Assembly: GCA_934561335.1 (NCBI GenBank) | Contig: CAKTGD010000008.1 | Coordinates: 1-20,231, forward strand | DNA length: 20,231 nucleotides | DNA from: an uncultured Oscillospiraceae bacterium | Lineage (GTDB): Bacteria > Bacillota_A > Clostridia > Oscillospirales > Oscillospiraceae | Direction: 5' to 3' | Shown here: in pieces, positions 8,261 through 16,068 of the stretch | How the letters are laid out: each line of letters starts with the position of its first letter | Numbering within the stretch: the stretch's first letter is position 1 | Notes under the pieces: generated by a model | Told to the model about the DNA's origin: nothing | The model's input: the letters and a program-made list of their open reading frames with translations, nothing else | Database searches by the model: none | Program-made: the position numbers and the translations under genes

Positions 8261-9318
8261 CACCTGATAAAGGGGGGCTTGGTATCAATATTCTTCTATC
8301 CATTATTATCCCGGTCTATAATGCGGCACAATATCTGCCCTCCTATCTGGAGCGTCTTGTGTCCGCCCAGCTGCCGGAGATCGAGCTGCTCCTTGTAGAT
8401 GACGGCTCCAGCGACGACAGTGCCCAAATCTGCCGGAGTTATGCGGCGCGTTACCCATGGATCCGCTATTTCTATCAGGAAAACGCAGGCCCCTCCGCTG
8501 CGCGGAACCGGGGCCTGCAGGCGGCCACAGGCGACTATGTGGCCTTTCATGACAGTGATGACAGCGTCGATATGGATGCTTTTTCCAGAACCGTATCTCT
8601 TTTACGGCGCTATGATGCCGATATCTGGGCCTCAGATTTTTGCCGCGTAGCAGATAACGGGGCGGTGCTGGACAGGGTCTTTCAGATCCCGGATACACCT
8701 GCCCCACTGTTTGGTGAGGCGCAGGCACGCGCCTTTGTCTCCTCTGGCGACTGCGTCTGGAATGTGTGGCGTTACCTTTTCCGCCGTGGGTATCTTCTCT
8801 CCCATAAGCTGTGGTTTGTAGAGGGCTATCACTGCGGCGAGGATATGGAGATGGTGATCCGCGCTTTGGTGGGGACAGATCGCATCGCCTTTTACCACAA
8901 TCCCTACTACGCTTACCGCATCAGCTATGGCAACACGCTGACCCGCCGCTACAGTGCTGCGCGAACCCAGCAGCTGGCCGCCATGCTGCGCCGTGGGCAG
9001 GCCACGCTGGCAGAAAGCGGCAGCCCTCTGGCAAAACCGCTGCTGACGATGCTCAGCCGTGAATACATACTGAACCTGTCTCTCTATGCTGAGGCGCGAG
9101 CGCCTGAGCGCCGGCAGACTCTTGCTGCACTGCGGGAAGCCCGCACCCTGCTGCCATATGCGAGCGGGCCCTACCGTGCCGCAGCCCTGTTTGTCCGCAC
9201 GGTGGGGATCCGCTGTTCAGCGTGGCTGTTACTGGCTCTGAAACAAATCAAGCGAGGAGTGAGGACTTATCGCCAACACAGATATGCCACATCTGTCGGT
9301 GGTCATCCCGATCTATAA
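8257..9318 (+). CDS. GT2 family glycosyltransferase
   Basis: Predicted inverting glycosyltransferase of the surface glycan operon, about 340-353 residues. The GT-A fold shows LLSIIIPVYNAAQYLPSYLE (13-32), VDDGSSDDS (47-55), the NAGPSAARNRGL acceptor/nucleotide segment (76-87), metal-binding HDSDDS (98-103) and a later CGEDMEM. The start is odd: the frame contains no ATG or GTG before the conserved domain, and the only recognised codon is TTG 8257, which overlaps the TGA of the upstream remnant. The best ribosome binding site, AAAGGGGGG at 8269-8277, lies after that TTG and before ATC 8284 and ATT 8290. ATT 8290 is where the family Met would be expected. The 3' end overlaps the next gene by 35 bp. 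Confidence 0.85.
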   Translation: MTPDKGGLGINILLSIIIPVYNAAQYLPSYLERLVSAQLPEIELLLVDDGSSDDSAQICRSYAARYPWIRYFYQENAGPSAARNRGLQAATGDYVAFHDSDDSVDMDAFSRTVSLLRRYDADIWASDFCRVADNGAVLDRVFQIPDTPAPLFGEAQARAFVSSGDCVWNVWRYLFRRGYLLSHKLWFVEGYHCGEDMEMVIRALVGTDRIAFYHNPYYAYRISYGNTLTRRYSAARTQQLAAMLRRGQATLAESGSPLAKPLLTMLSREYILNLSLYAEARAPERRQTLAALREARTLLPYASGPYRAAALFVRTVGIRCSAWLLLALKQIKRGVRTYRQHRYATSVGGHPDL

Positions 9319-10225
9319 CGCAGAAAAATACCTGCATTCCTGTTTGGACAGTGTGTTGGCTCAGCCGCTGGCGCTGGAGGTGCTCTGCGTGGATGATGGC
9401 TCGTCTGACGGCAGCGCCGCCATTGTTGAGGATTATGCCGCCCGTGACAGCCGTCTGTGCCTGCTGCGTCAGGCAAACGCCGGCGCGGGAGCGGCCCGCA
9501 ACCGGGGTCTGGCGCGGGCAAAAGGAGAATATCTGTTTTTTATGGACGCAGATGACTGGCTCTTGCCGGGCGCGCTGGCGCAGCTGTACCATCAGGCGGC
9601 GGGCGCTGACATGCTCCGCTGCCGCTGCATTGACCACAACCAGCAAAATGGACAGGACAGCCGCTCCGCTCATAATAGTCTCCTGCGGCTGCCGCCTTTT
9701 CTCTTTGACCGCAATCTCACCTATCGGCGGGCCTGGCCGTGGTTTCCCAAGGTCAACGTAGCTCCGTGGGGCGGCATCGTGCGCCGCAGTCTGCTAATGG
9801 AGCATAATATCCGCTTCAACGATCTCGTCTGCGTCAATGACCGTTCCTTTTTCTGGGACTGCGTACTGCACGCTGAGCGCATTCGCTTTTCAAAAACCGA
9901 TCTGCTGTATTACCGCACCCATATGAGCAGTTCGCTGGTGGGCGGGCGCATTCGCCATTTTGAGTGCCAGTTTCGCTCCTATGAGCTGGTCTGCGGGCTC
10001 TGCGGCGACCTGCCTCCCCGGATGCGCCGCAGTCTGCTGAACGGCGAGCTGCTGGATCTGGCCAGCTGGCTGGAGCAGGGCGTTCAAACACCGCTGGCGC
10101 CTCAAATCAGGCAGCAGACACGCGCATTTCTCTCCCATCTGGACCTTACGCCGTGGGCGGGAAACATTCGCCATACCCGATGGTATCGGCGCATCAGCGC
10201 GGCACTTGAACAGGCAGAAGCATAA
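9284..10225 (+). CDS. GT2 family glycosyltransferase, last gene of the operon
   Basis: Second intact stand-alone GT2 enzyme, 313 residues. It has LSVVIPIYNAEKYLHSCLDS (4-23), VDDGSSDGS (36-44), ANAGAGAARNRGLARAKGEY (64-83) and the metal-binding MDADD (87-91). Its C-terminal half is rich in Arg and Trp as usual for transferases that sit on the membrane face. The start lies inside the end of the preceding gene; GAGGAGTGAGGA lies 19 or more bases upstream, a long spacing, so coupling to the upstream gene is likely. It ends 16 bp before a strong terminator, defining the operon end. Donor and acceptor are unknown. Confidence 0.9.
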   Translation: MPHLSVVIPIYNAEKYLHSCLDSVLAQPLALEVLCVDDGSSDGSAAIVEDYAARDSRLCLLRQANAGAGAARNRGLARAKGEYLFFMDADDWLLPGALAQLYHQAAGADMLRCRCIDHNQQNGQDSRSAHNSLLRLPPFLFDRNLTYRRAWPWFPKVNVAPWGGIVRRSLLMEHNIRFNDLVCVNDRSFFWDCVLHAERIRFSKTDLLYYRTHMSSSLVGGRIRHFECQFRSYELVCGLCGDLPPRMRRSLLNGELLDLASWLEQGVQTPLAPQIRQQTRAFLSHLDLTPWAGNIRHTRWYRRISAALEQAEA

Positions 10226-10241
10226 AACGCCCCCGAAAACG

Positions 10242-10276
10242 AAAAGAGACACCCTCTGCTGTGGGTGTCTCTTTTT
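10242..10276. terminator. Bidirectional terminator between polysaccharide operon and degV-family gene
   Basis: Perfect 13-bp stem: 10242-10254 (AAAAGAGACACCC) pairs with 10263-10275 (GGGTGTCTCTTTT) around an 8-nt loop, with T-runs on either strand. It closes the plus-strand glycosyltransferase operon and the converging minus-strand DegV gene. Confidence 0.93.
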
Positions 10277-10291
10277 GTGATAGACGCTTTT

Positions 10292-11140
10292 TTATTTGGT
10301 GAAATACAGGATGCCCAGCGTGCGGGGACCGCAGTGGCTGGATACCGTGCAGCCTGCCCGGGTGTGCAGCACCTCTTCAAAGGGCTGATAGCTGCGCACG
10401 GCCTCCTCCACCTGAGCAAGCTCCTCCGCCGTGAAGCCGCCGGATTCGGTGATAAAGATGCGGCGGGTGTCGATATCCTCCCGGCCCTCCAGCCGCTCCT
10501 TTACATATTGCAGCAGGCACTTCTGATAGGCGCCCCGGTACTTCTTGCCCACGCCCATCTTGCCGTCCTTCACCTGGATACAGGGCCGCAGAGACAGCAC
10601 ATTGGCGCCCAGCGCCGCCACACTGGAGCAGCGCCCGCCCTTACGCAGATAGTCCAGCCGCTCCAAGAGGAAGCTGACATTCAGTTTTTCACGGCGCTGC
10701 TCCATCCGCTGTTGAATCTCCTGCGCCGTCAATACGCCTTCGCGGGCCAGCTCCGCCGCCTCCAGCACCAGCAGTCCGATACCGGTGGATAGGCTCCGGG
10801 CATCCACCGGGTAGACATTGCCCATCTCCTCGGCCACCATGCAGGCATTCTGGTAGCAGGCGGACATTTCACCGGAGATATGGAAATGCACCACCGCGTC
10901 ACAGTTCTCCAGCTCCTTGCGGAAAAACATCGCGTAATCGTATATCGATACCGCGGCCGTGGAGCACATGCCGCCGCCCTGAGAAACATGATCGTAAATC
11001 TCATCCGGCGTGATATCCACGCCGTCCACCAGTGATTGACCGTCCCGGATGATATACAGCGGCGCGATGTCGATTCCATAGCGTGCCACCAGTTCCGGGG
11101 ACAGATCGCAGGTGCTGTCTGCGGAAATCTTAATATTCAT
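10292..11140 (-). CDS. DegV family (fatty-acid-binding) protein
   Basis: 282-residue cytoplasmic protein of the DegV/FakB fold, which in Firmicutes binds a fatty acid and can present it to a fatty acid kinase. Family features are the N-terminal KISADSTCDLSPELVARYGI (3-22), the CSTAAVS segment corresponding to the T-S-x-P/S lipid-binding loop, SGEMSACYQNA, and RLDYLRKGGRCSSVAALGAN, followed by the C-terminal SSHCGPRTLGILYF. ATG 11140 has AAAAAGGA upstream at somewhat long spacing. It has its own promoter and a terminator. No FakA-like kinase is visible nearby, so a role in fatty-acid phosphorylation is only inferred from the family. Confidence 0.94.
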   Translation of the reverse strand: MNIKISADSTCDLSPELVARYGIDIAPLYIIRDGQSLVDGVDITPDEIYDHVSQGGGMCSTAAVSIYDYAMFFRKELENCDAVVHFHISGEMSACYQNACMVAEEMGNVYPVDARSLSTGIGLLVLEAAELAREGVLTAQEIQQRMEQRREKLNVSFLLERLDYLRKGGRCSSVAALGANVLSLRPCIQVKDGKMGVGKKYRGAYQKCLLQYVKERLEGREDIDTRRIFITESGGFTAEELAQVEEAVRSYQPFEEVLHTRAGCTVSSHCGPRTLGILYFTK

Positions 11141-11187
11141 CGTTTTTCATAATCCTTTTTCTGTTCAGTATTTCCTGGTATCCTAAT

Positions 11188-11216
11188 ATCGTATCACACT
11201 CCCACGTTCAGTGCAA
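11188..11216 (-). promoter_or_regulatory. Promoter of the DegV family gene
   Basis: Minus strand: TTGCAC (11211-11216), 17-nt spacer, TACGAT (11188-11193), about 47 bp upstream of the ATG at 11140. Good sigma-A-type match. Confidence 0.7.
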
Positions 11217-11258
11217 GTCTTTTTGCGGCCGCATCTACAGGCCTTGGGCGGCGCAAAG

Positions 11259-11289
11259 CAACAGAGGGCATTTTTATTGCCCTCTGTTG
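11259..11289 (-). terminator. Hairpin downstream of the HtrA gene
   Basis: A perfect 12-bp stem (11259-11270 with 11278-11289) around a 7-nt loop lies 14 bp after the HtrA stop codon. The T-tract following it on the minus strand is poor (TGCTTTG), so it may terminate weakly or mainly protect the mRNA end. Confidence 0.65.
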
Positions 11290-11303
11290 TCGGAAGCTTT
11301 GTC

Positions 11304-12668
11304 TCAGCGGTTATTCTGACCGAAATAGTAGTTGTAGAAATCGCGGAACATATCGGAATAGTCCTGGCCGCCCTGCTGGCCGCTCTGCTGAGTATCCTGA
11401 GTGGTATCCTCGCCGGTTGTCTGGGGTTGCTCGTCAAAGGTCAGATCCAGTGTGATATATTCACCGTCGCGGTATACGGTCAGGGTAACGGTATCACCGG
11501 CCTTATAGCTTTTCTTTGCGGCGGACAGGTCGTTCATAGAGGTAATGGTGGTATCGTTCAGCTTGGTGATCACGTCGCCCAGCCGCAGGCCCGCCGCCTC
11601 TCCGGCGCCGCCTTTTTCGGTGGAGTAGACAAAGACGCCCTTGCTGATATCGATATTATACTGTGCGGCCATCTGCTCTGTCATGGTGCCGGCCTTGATG
11701 GCCAGATAGGCTTTGCCGGTCACCTGACCGTTTTCCAGAATATCGGTAATGATCGCCTGTACATCGCTGATGGGAATGGCAAAGCCCAGACCCTCAACGC
11801 TGGTATCGGAATAGCTGGAGTATTTGGCGGAGACAATGCCCACCACCTCGCCGTACAGGTTGACCAGCGGGCCGCCGGAGTTGCCGGGGTTAATGGAGGC
11901 GTCCACCTGAATCATATTGAAGGGGGTGCCGTCTACGTTGATGGCCCGGTCACAGCAGGAGACGATGCCCTGACTCATGGAGAAGGTCAGCTCACCCAAG
12001 GGGTTTCCGATGGCCAGAACCGTGTCGCCCACGTTCACATCGGCACTGTTGCCCAGCGTTACGGGGCTCAGGCCGGTGGCCTCGATCTTGATAACAGCCA
12101 CATCATAATCGCTGTCGCCGCCGATGACAGTAGCATCATAGGTGTCGCCGCTGTAGAGCGTGACCTTGACGGAGGAGGCGCCCTTGATCACATGGTAATT
12201 GGTGACGATATAGCCATCCTGACTGATGATAAAGCCGCTGCCTGCGCTGGCGGTTTCCACGGTCTGGCCGAAAATGTTGGTGCCGCTGGTGGAGGTGGTG
12301 TTGATAGAAACCACAGAGTTCACCGTGGCGGCATATACCTCGGCAGGCTCCATTTTGGTCTGGCCGTCTACCTTCTTCACCGAAACGGTAACCGGCTCGC
12401 GGTCACTTTGACGGAGTGTGACGGACTGGCGGTTGACGCTGCGGTACAGCGCCGCGCCGCCAAAGCCGCAGCCGGTGCCGATCAGAGCACAGGCCAGCAC
12501 CACTGCCACCACCTTGGCAGCGGCGCTCTTAAAGAAGCCCGGTTTTTTCGGCTGCTGCGGCTGTACCGGCGGGCTGCCTGCGGGACGGTAATCATCGGCA
12601 GGCAAATCGCTGCCGCGGCCATAATGATATTGGTTATTGCTGAAGTGGTCAAATTCATCGTTATACAT
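11304..12668 (-). CDS. htrA: HtrA/DegP-type membrane-anchored serine protease with PDZ domain
   Basis: Envelope quality-control protease degrading misfolded exported proteins. In 454 residues: a Pro/Gln-rich cytosolic N terminus (1-45), one membrane anchor (about 50-75), an S1C protease domain with His159 (TNYHV), Asp189 (DSDYDVAVIKI) and Ser264 (NPGNSGGP), and a PDZ domain (about 320-412). A hydrophilic Gln/Asp/Thr tail follows (413-440), then an aromatic end (FRDFYNYYFGQ). The start at 12668 is set by AAAGGAGGA six bases upstream; an in-frame extension of 88 codons further upstream is low-complexity and has no comparable site. The gene is monocistronic, between a divergent promoter region and a hairpin. 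Confidence 0.96.
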   Translation of the reverse strand: MYNDEFDHFSNNQYHYGRGSDLPADDYRPAGSPPVQPQQPKKPGFFKSAAAKVVAVVLACALIGTGCGFGGAALYRSVNRQSVTLRQSDREPVTVSVKKVDGQTKMEPAEVYAATVNSVVSINTTSTSGTNIFGQTVETASAGSGFIISQDGYIVTNYHVIKGASSVKVTLYSGDTYDATVIGGDSDYDVAVIKIEATGLSPVTLGNSADVNVGDTVLAIGNPLGELTFSMSQGIVSCCDRAINVDGTPFNMIQVDASINPGNSGGPLVNLYGEVVGIVSAKYSSYSDTSVEGLGFAIPISDVQAIITDILENGQVTGKAYLAIKAGTMTEQMAAQYNIDISKGVFVYSTEKGGAGEAAGLRLGDVITKLNDTTITSMNDLSAAKKSYKAGDTVTLTVYRDGEYITLDLTFDEQPQTTGEDTTQDTQQSGQQGGQDYSDMFRDFYNYYFGQNNR

Positions 12669-12674
12669 ATGGAT

Positions 12675-12683
12675 TCCTCCTTT
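12675..12683 (-). promoter_or_regulatory. Ribosome binding site fixing the htrA start
   Basis: Reads AAAGGAGGA on the minus strand, six bases before ATG 12668. It excludes the longer frame opening at 12932, which would put this site inside the coding region. Confidence 0.85.
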
Positions 12684-12720
12684 ATTTTCATGCGGGAATG
12701 TGGTATCATTCATCTTGATT

Positions 12721-12748
12721 ATTATCATATACGGTTTTCTTAATTCAA
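12721..12748 (-). promoter_or_regulatory. Probable htrA promoter
   Basis: Minus strand: TTGAAT (12743-12748), 16-nt spacer, GATAAT (12721-12726), in the AT-rich divergent gap between htrA and the FAD oxidoreductase. Other registers (for example TAATAA) are possible. No equally clear plus-strand promoter was found here. Confidence 0.45.
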
Positions 12749-12804
12749 CCTTTAAGTTTGAATCGGAAAATTTGAACTTTTTGTGAAAGAAAGGGGGCGG
12801 CGTT

Positions 12805-14391
12805 ATGCTGCGGCTGGAGGGGCTGAAGCTTTCGCCTGAGGCGGACGCGGAACAATTAAAGACAAAAGCCGCGGCCATGCTGCGCTGCCGGGAAAGCGAT
12901 ATCCTCCGTGTGCAGATCCTGCGCCGCGCCATTGATGCGCGTTCCGGGCTGTGGTTTGTATATACGGCAGCGGTGGAGGCAAAGGATGAAGACCGCCTTT
13001 TAAAGCGCTGCCGCGACCGGCATATATCCCGCTATGTGCCCGAGCAGTATATGCTGCCCGCCGCGGTGAACATACCCGATCTGCCGCCGGTGGTGGTGGG
13101 GATGGGGCCTGCGGGCCTATTCGCGGCGCTGGTTCTGGCAAAGTGCGGCATGCGGCCCATTGTGCTGGAGCGAGGCCAATGCGTGGAGCGCCGCAGCCGG
13201 GATGTACAGCGCTTTTGGCAAAGCGGCCTGCTGGACACGCAGTCCAATGTCCAGTTTGGTGAGGGCGGTGCAGGCGCATTTTCCGATGGAAAACTGAACA
13301 CCGGTACCAAGGATGTGCGCCATCGGTTCATTATGGAACAGCTGACCGCGTGCGGCGCGCCCCAGGATATTCTGTGGGAGGCCAAGCCCCATGTGGGCAC
13401 AGATATGCTCCATGTTGCCCTGAAAAATATGCGCAGGGAGCTGCTCTCGCTGGGGGCGGATATCCGCTTCGGCCATAAGCTGACAGGCATTCGTGTAAGC
13501 GAAGGGCACTTGACAGCGTTGGAGGCAGAAGGGCCCGATGGCGTCTATACGCTGCCGTGCCGTCAGGCGCTGCTGGCGCTGGGACACAGCGCCCGGGATA
13601 CGGTGGAGATGCTTTACACCGCCGGCGTGGCCATGACGGCAAAGCCCTTTGCCGTGGGCGTGCGCATTGAGCACCGGCAGGCGGATATGGATGCTGCACA
13701 GTATAAAACCTATGCCGGACACCCGTGCCTGCCGCCGTCCACCTACAAGCTATCCTGCCATTTGGATAACGGCCGCAGCGCGTTTTCTTTCTGTGTGTGT
13801 CCCGGCGGCCAAGTGGTGGCCGCCGCCTCAGAGGCAGGGCGGGTGGTCACCAACGGCATGAGCGAATATGCCCGTGATAAGGAGAATATCAATGGCGCGC
13901 TGCTGATCAACGTGACGCCGGAGGACTACGGCGGTGAAGACGATCCGCTGGCCGGCATTCGCTTTCAGCGGCGGATAGAGGAAGCGGCTTACGCGCTGGG
14001 CGGCGGGGGATACCGTGCCCCGTGCCAGCGGGTAGAGGACTTTTTGGCGGGCCGTCCCACGGTGTCGGCGGGGCGGGTACAGCCCAGCTACCGACCCGGC
14101 GTGACCTATGCCGACCTGCGAGGCTGCCTGCCGCCTTTCGTGGCCGACAGCATTGCCAAGGCGCTGCCGCTGCTGGAGCGGAAGATCCGGGGTTATGCCG
14201 CGCCGGATGCACTGCTCACAGCAGTGGAGAGCCGCTCCTCCTCGCCGGTGCGTATCGGGCGGGATGAGACCTGTCAATGCAACATACGCGGGCTGTATCC
14301 CTGCGGCGAGGGGGCCGGCTATGCCGGTGGGATCCTCTCGGCTGCCGCGGATGGAATGCGCTGCGCGGAACAGATAATAAAGGAGTGTTGA
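12805..14391 (+). CDS. FAD-dependent oxidoreductase (COG2509-type)
   Basis: 528-residue predicted flavoprotein dehydrogenase of unknown substrate. A ~90-residue N-terminal region rich in basic residues precedes the dinucleotide-binding Rossmann motif VVVGMGPAGLFAALVLAKCG (96-115; GxGxxG at 99-104) and the ERG acidic end of the fold (122-124). NVQFGEGGAGAFSDGKLNT (148-166) is the characteristic segment of this family, and GLYPCGEGAGYAGGILSAAADG near the C terminus closes the FAD site. AAAGGGGGCGG precedes ATG 12805. It is followed 2 bp later by a D-2-hydroxyacid dehydrogenase, so the two probably form an operon. The real substrate is not known. Confidence 0.93.
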   Translation: MLRLEGLKLSPEADAEQLKTKAAAMLRCRESDILRVQILRRAIDARSGLWFVYTAAVEAKDEDRLLKRCRDRHISRYVPEQYMLPAAVNIPDLPPVVVGMGPAGLFAALVLAKCGMRPIVLERGQCVERRSRDVQRFWQSGLLDTQSNVQFGEGGAGAFSDGKLNTGTKDVRHRFIMEQLTACGAPQDILWEAKPHVGTDMLHVALKNMRRELLSLGADIRFGHKLTGIRVSEGHLTALEAEGPDGVYTLPCRQALLALGHSARDTVEMLYTAGVAMTAKPFAVGVRIEHRQADMDAAQYKTYAGHPCLPPSTYKLSCHLDNGRSAFSFCVCPGGQVVAAASEAGRVVTNGMSEYARDKENINGALLINVTPEDYGGEDDPLAGIRFQRRIEEAAYALGGGGYRAPCQRVEDFLAGRPTVSAGRVQPSYRPGVTYADLRGCLPPFVADSIAKALPLLERKIRGYAAPDALLTAVESRSSSPVRIGRDETCQCNIRGLYPCGEGAGYAGGILSAAADGMRCAEQIIKEC

Positions 14392-14393
14392 GT

Positions 14394-15359
14394 ATGAAAA
14401 AGATTGCAGTGGTGGACAAGTTTTTCGAGGAGCGCCATTTGCAGCAGATCAGCGCGGCAGCCGGAAAGCACGGCTATGCGGTGGACTTCTATCCCGACGG
14501 CGTGCTGCCCCGAGAGCGGGCGGCGGAGTATGAGATCGTTTACGGTATGCCAGATCGGGCAGCGCTGAAGGATATGAAACAGCTGAAGTGGTTTTGCGCC
14601 AGCTTTGCCGGTGTGGACCGGTATCTGGATGAGGCGCTGTATCCCCATGCCGGCGTGCTGCTAAGCAATTCTGCCGGTGCCTACGGTGTGACGATTGCCG
14701 AGCATATTGTGATGGTAACCATGATGCTGCTGCGCCAGATGCTGCCCATCGAGGCATATGTACAGCGCCGGGAATGGGCGCCCATCATGACGATGCGCTC
14801 CATCTTCGGCTCCCGCATCACCGTGCTGGGCACAGGCGATATCGGCACCACCTTTGCCCGCCGCGCCAAGGGGCTTGGGGCAAAAAGCGTGTGCGGCGTG
14901 CGCCGCAGCGCCAAGCCTGCCGATCCCGCTTTTGACCATGTGGTGACCATGGAGCAGCTCAACACTGTGCTGCCGCAGACGGATATTCTGGTGATGGCCC
15001 TGCCTGCCACCTCCCAGACGGCAGGCGTGCTGAATGCAGAGCGGATCGCGCTGCTGCCCTCTCACGCGGTGGTGGTGAATGTAGGCCGGGGCAGCGCCGT
15101 GGATCAGGAGGCGCTGGCCGCTGCGCTGAACGAAGAACGCATTGCCGGGGCGGCACTGGATGTGTTTGTGCCGGAGCCGCTGCCCAAGGATCACTTCCTG
15201 TGGGATACAAAGAATCTGCTGATCACCCCCCATGTGGCGGGAAACATGTCGCTGGGCTATACCTGCGATAAGGACGTAGAGATGTTCTGCGAGGATCTGG
15301 ACAATTTTGCCGCAGGTCGTCCGCTGCTGCATCTGGTAGACCGCGCTCTCGGCTATTGA
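14394..15359 (+). CDS. D-isomer-specific 2-hydroxyacid dehydrogenase
   Basis: NAD(P)-dependent cytoplasmic oxidoreductase interconverting a 2-oxoacid and a D-2-hydroxyacid. In 321 residues, the cofactor motif is GTGDIG (146-151), with GVRRS (168-172) ending the second strand; the arginine after it suggests NADP may be accepted. Catalytic Arg232 (NVGRGSAVD), Glu261 (VPEPLP) and His280 (TPHVAGN) are all present. AAGGAG at 14380-14385 fixes the start at ATG 14394; an in-frame ATG at 14277 lies inside the preceding gene and is rejected. It is 2 bp after the flavoprotein and is followed by a terminator. Substrate (glyoxylate, hydroxypyruvate or other) cannot be told. Confidence 0.95.
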   Translation: MKKIAVVDKFFEERHLQQISAAAGKHGYAVDFYPDGVLPRERAAEYEIVYGMPDRAALKDMKQLKWFCASFAGVDRYLDEALYPHAGVLLSNSAGAYGVTIAEHIVMVTMMLLRQMLPIEAYVQRREWAPIMTMRSIFGSRITVLGTGDIGTTFARRAKGLGAKSVCGVRRSAKPADPAFDHVVTMEQLNTVLPQTDILVMALPATSQTAGVLNAERIALLPSHAVVVNVGRGSAVDQEALAAALNEERIAGAALDVFVPEPLPKDHFLWDTKNLLITPHVAGNMSLGYTCDKDVEMFCEDLDNFAAGRPLLHLVDRALGY

Positions 15360-15370
15360 GCATGAAAAGG

Positions 15371-15402
15371 CCCGGCTGTTCAATGAACAGCCGGGCTTTT
15401 TT
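15371..15402. terminator. Bidirectional terminator after the hydroxyacid dehydrogenase
   Basis: Stem 15371-15381 (CCCGGCTGTTC) pairs with 15385-15395 (GAACAGCCGGG) around AAT, followed by C and six Ts. An A-run on the left side also provides Ts for the converging minus-strand gene. Confidence 0.92.
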
Positions 15403-15413
15403 ATGGTGCGGTA

Positions 15414-15896
15414 TTACTCCTGCGGCTCGACGAAATCTTCGCTCTGGGCAGGCTCCTCGGCGGCAGGTGCTGCCTCGGCAGGAACCACCTCAGCGCCGCA
15501 CTCGGGGCAGAAGCGGGAGTTGGTAGCGGTGCCGCAGACAGGACAGACATGCATCTGGGGCATTTCATCGTCGGAACATGCCTCGTTAGCGGGAGACTTC
15601 TCGGCCAGAGTGGCCTCCATCTCGGCAATCTTGGTGCGGCTGGCGTCAATGGCAGCCATTACATCCTTGATGGCATCAGGCGTCTCGCCCTGATACTCAG
15701 AGGCAAACCACTGGCCGATGGCGCGGAAATTCTTATCCAGCTCCCGCTGCTCAGATCTGATGGCCAGCGTCAGCTGTGCAATCTCTTTTACATCCTTGGC
15801 CTTGTCGGCAGCGACCTCGGCTACGTCTTTGGCTTTTTCTGCGGCGATATTGGCATACAGCTTGGCTTTTTCGGTAAAGTTTTCAAAAAATGACAT
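15414..15896 (-). CDS. Small coiled-coil protein with C-terminal zinc ribbon
   Basis: 160 residues, no signal peptide. Residues 1-100 are strongly charged and helical, with Ala/Lys/Asp/Glu-rich repeats (EKAKDVAEVAADKAKDVKEI near 20-39) expected to form a coiled coil. A zinc ribbon follows: Cys118-x2-Cys121 and Cys130-x2-Cys133 (CPVCG/CPECG), and the last ~25 residues are acidic Ala/Glu-rich. Such proteins are common, uncharacterised accessory proteins in Clostridia. The start at 15896 is chosen because AAAGGAG (15905-15911) is eight bases upstream and would fall inside the longer frame starting at 15914. It has its own promoter. Function unknown. Confidence 0.88.
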   Translation of the reverse strand: MSFFENFTEKAKLYANIAAEKAKDVAEVAADKAKDVKEIAQLTLAIRSEQRELDKNFRAIGQWFASEYQGETPDAIKDVMAAIDASRTKIAEMEATLAEKSPANEACSDDEMPQMHVCPVCGTATNSRFCPECGAEVVPAEAAPAAEEPAQSEDFVEPQE

Positions 15897-15904
15897 AAGT
15901 AGTT

Positions 15905-15911
15905 CTCCTTT
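15905..15911 (-). promoter_or_regulatory. Ribosome binding site of the zinc-ribbon gene
   Basis: AAAGGAG on the minus strand, eight bases before ATG 15896; it overlaps the alternative ATG 15914, ruling that start out. Confidence 0.8.
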
Positions 15912-15941
15912 CAAGTCAATGGAATTGCGCTATCATGGCTG

Positions 15942-15970
15942 ATTATAACGAGAGCTATGGGATTTTGCAA
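15942..15970 (-). promoter_or_regulatory. Promoter of the zinc-ribbon gene
   Basis: Minus strand: TTGCAA (15965-15970), 17-nt spacer and a perfect TATAAT (15942-15947), about 45 bp upstream of the start codon. A near-consensus -10 suggests substantial constitutive expression. Confidence 0.8.
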
Positions 15971-16068
15971 GTGCTTTGGGGGGAAATTCATCAATTGTTA
16001 ATGAAATGCCGTATGGAAAAGCTATGTGGATTTCGCCGGGTACAGGATAAGGCTTTTGTCCCCTGTAC

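Noticed and set aside
11211..12743. Plus-strand open frame of 510 codons opposite htrA
   Set aside because: Antisense shadow; it runs through the htrA terminator hairpin and ribosome binding site.
12669..12932. N-terminal extension of HtrA by 88 codons
   Set aside because: Low-complexity, overlaps the divergent FAD oxidoreductase and would place a perfect ribosome binding site inside the gene.
16040..16068. Hairpin GTACAGG/CCTGTAC just after glpK as terminator
   Set aside because: Seven-bp stem with a long loop and no T-tract on the minus strand.
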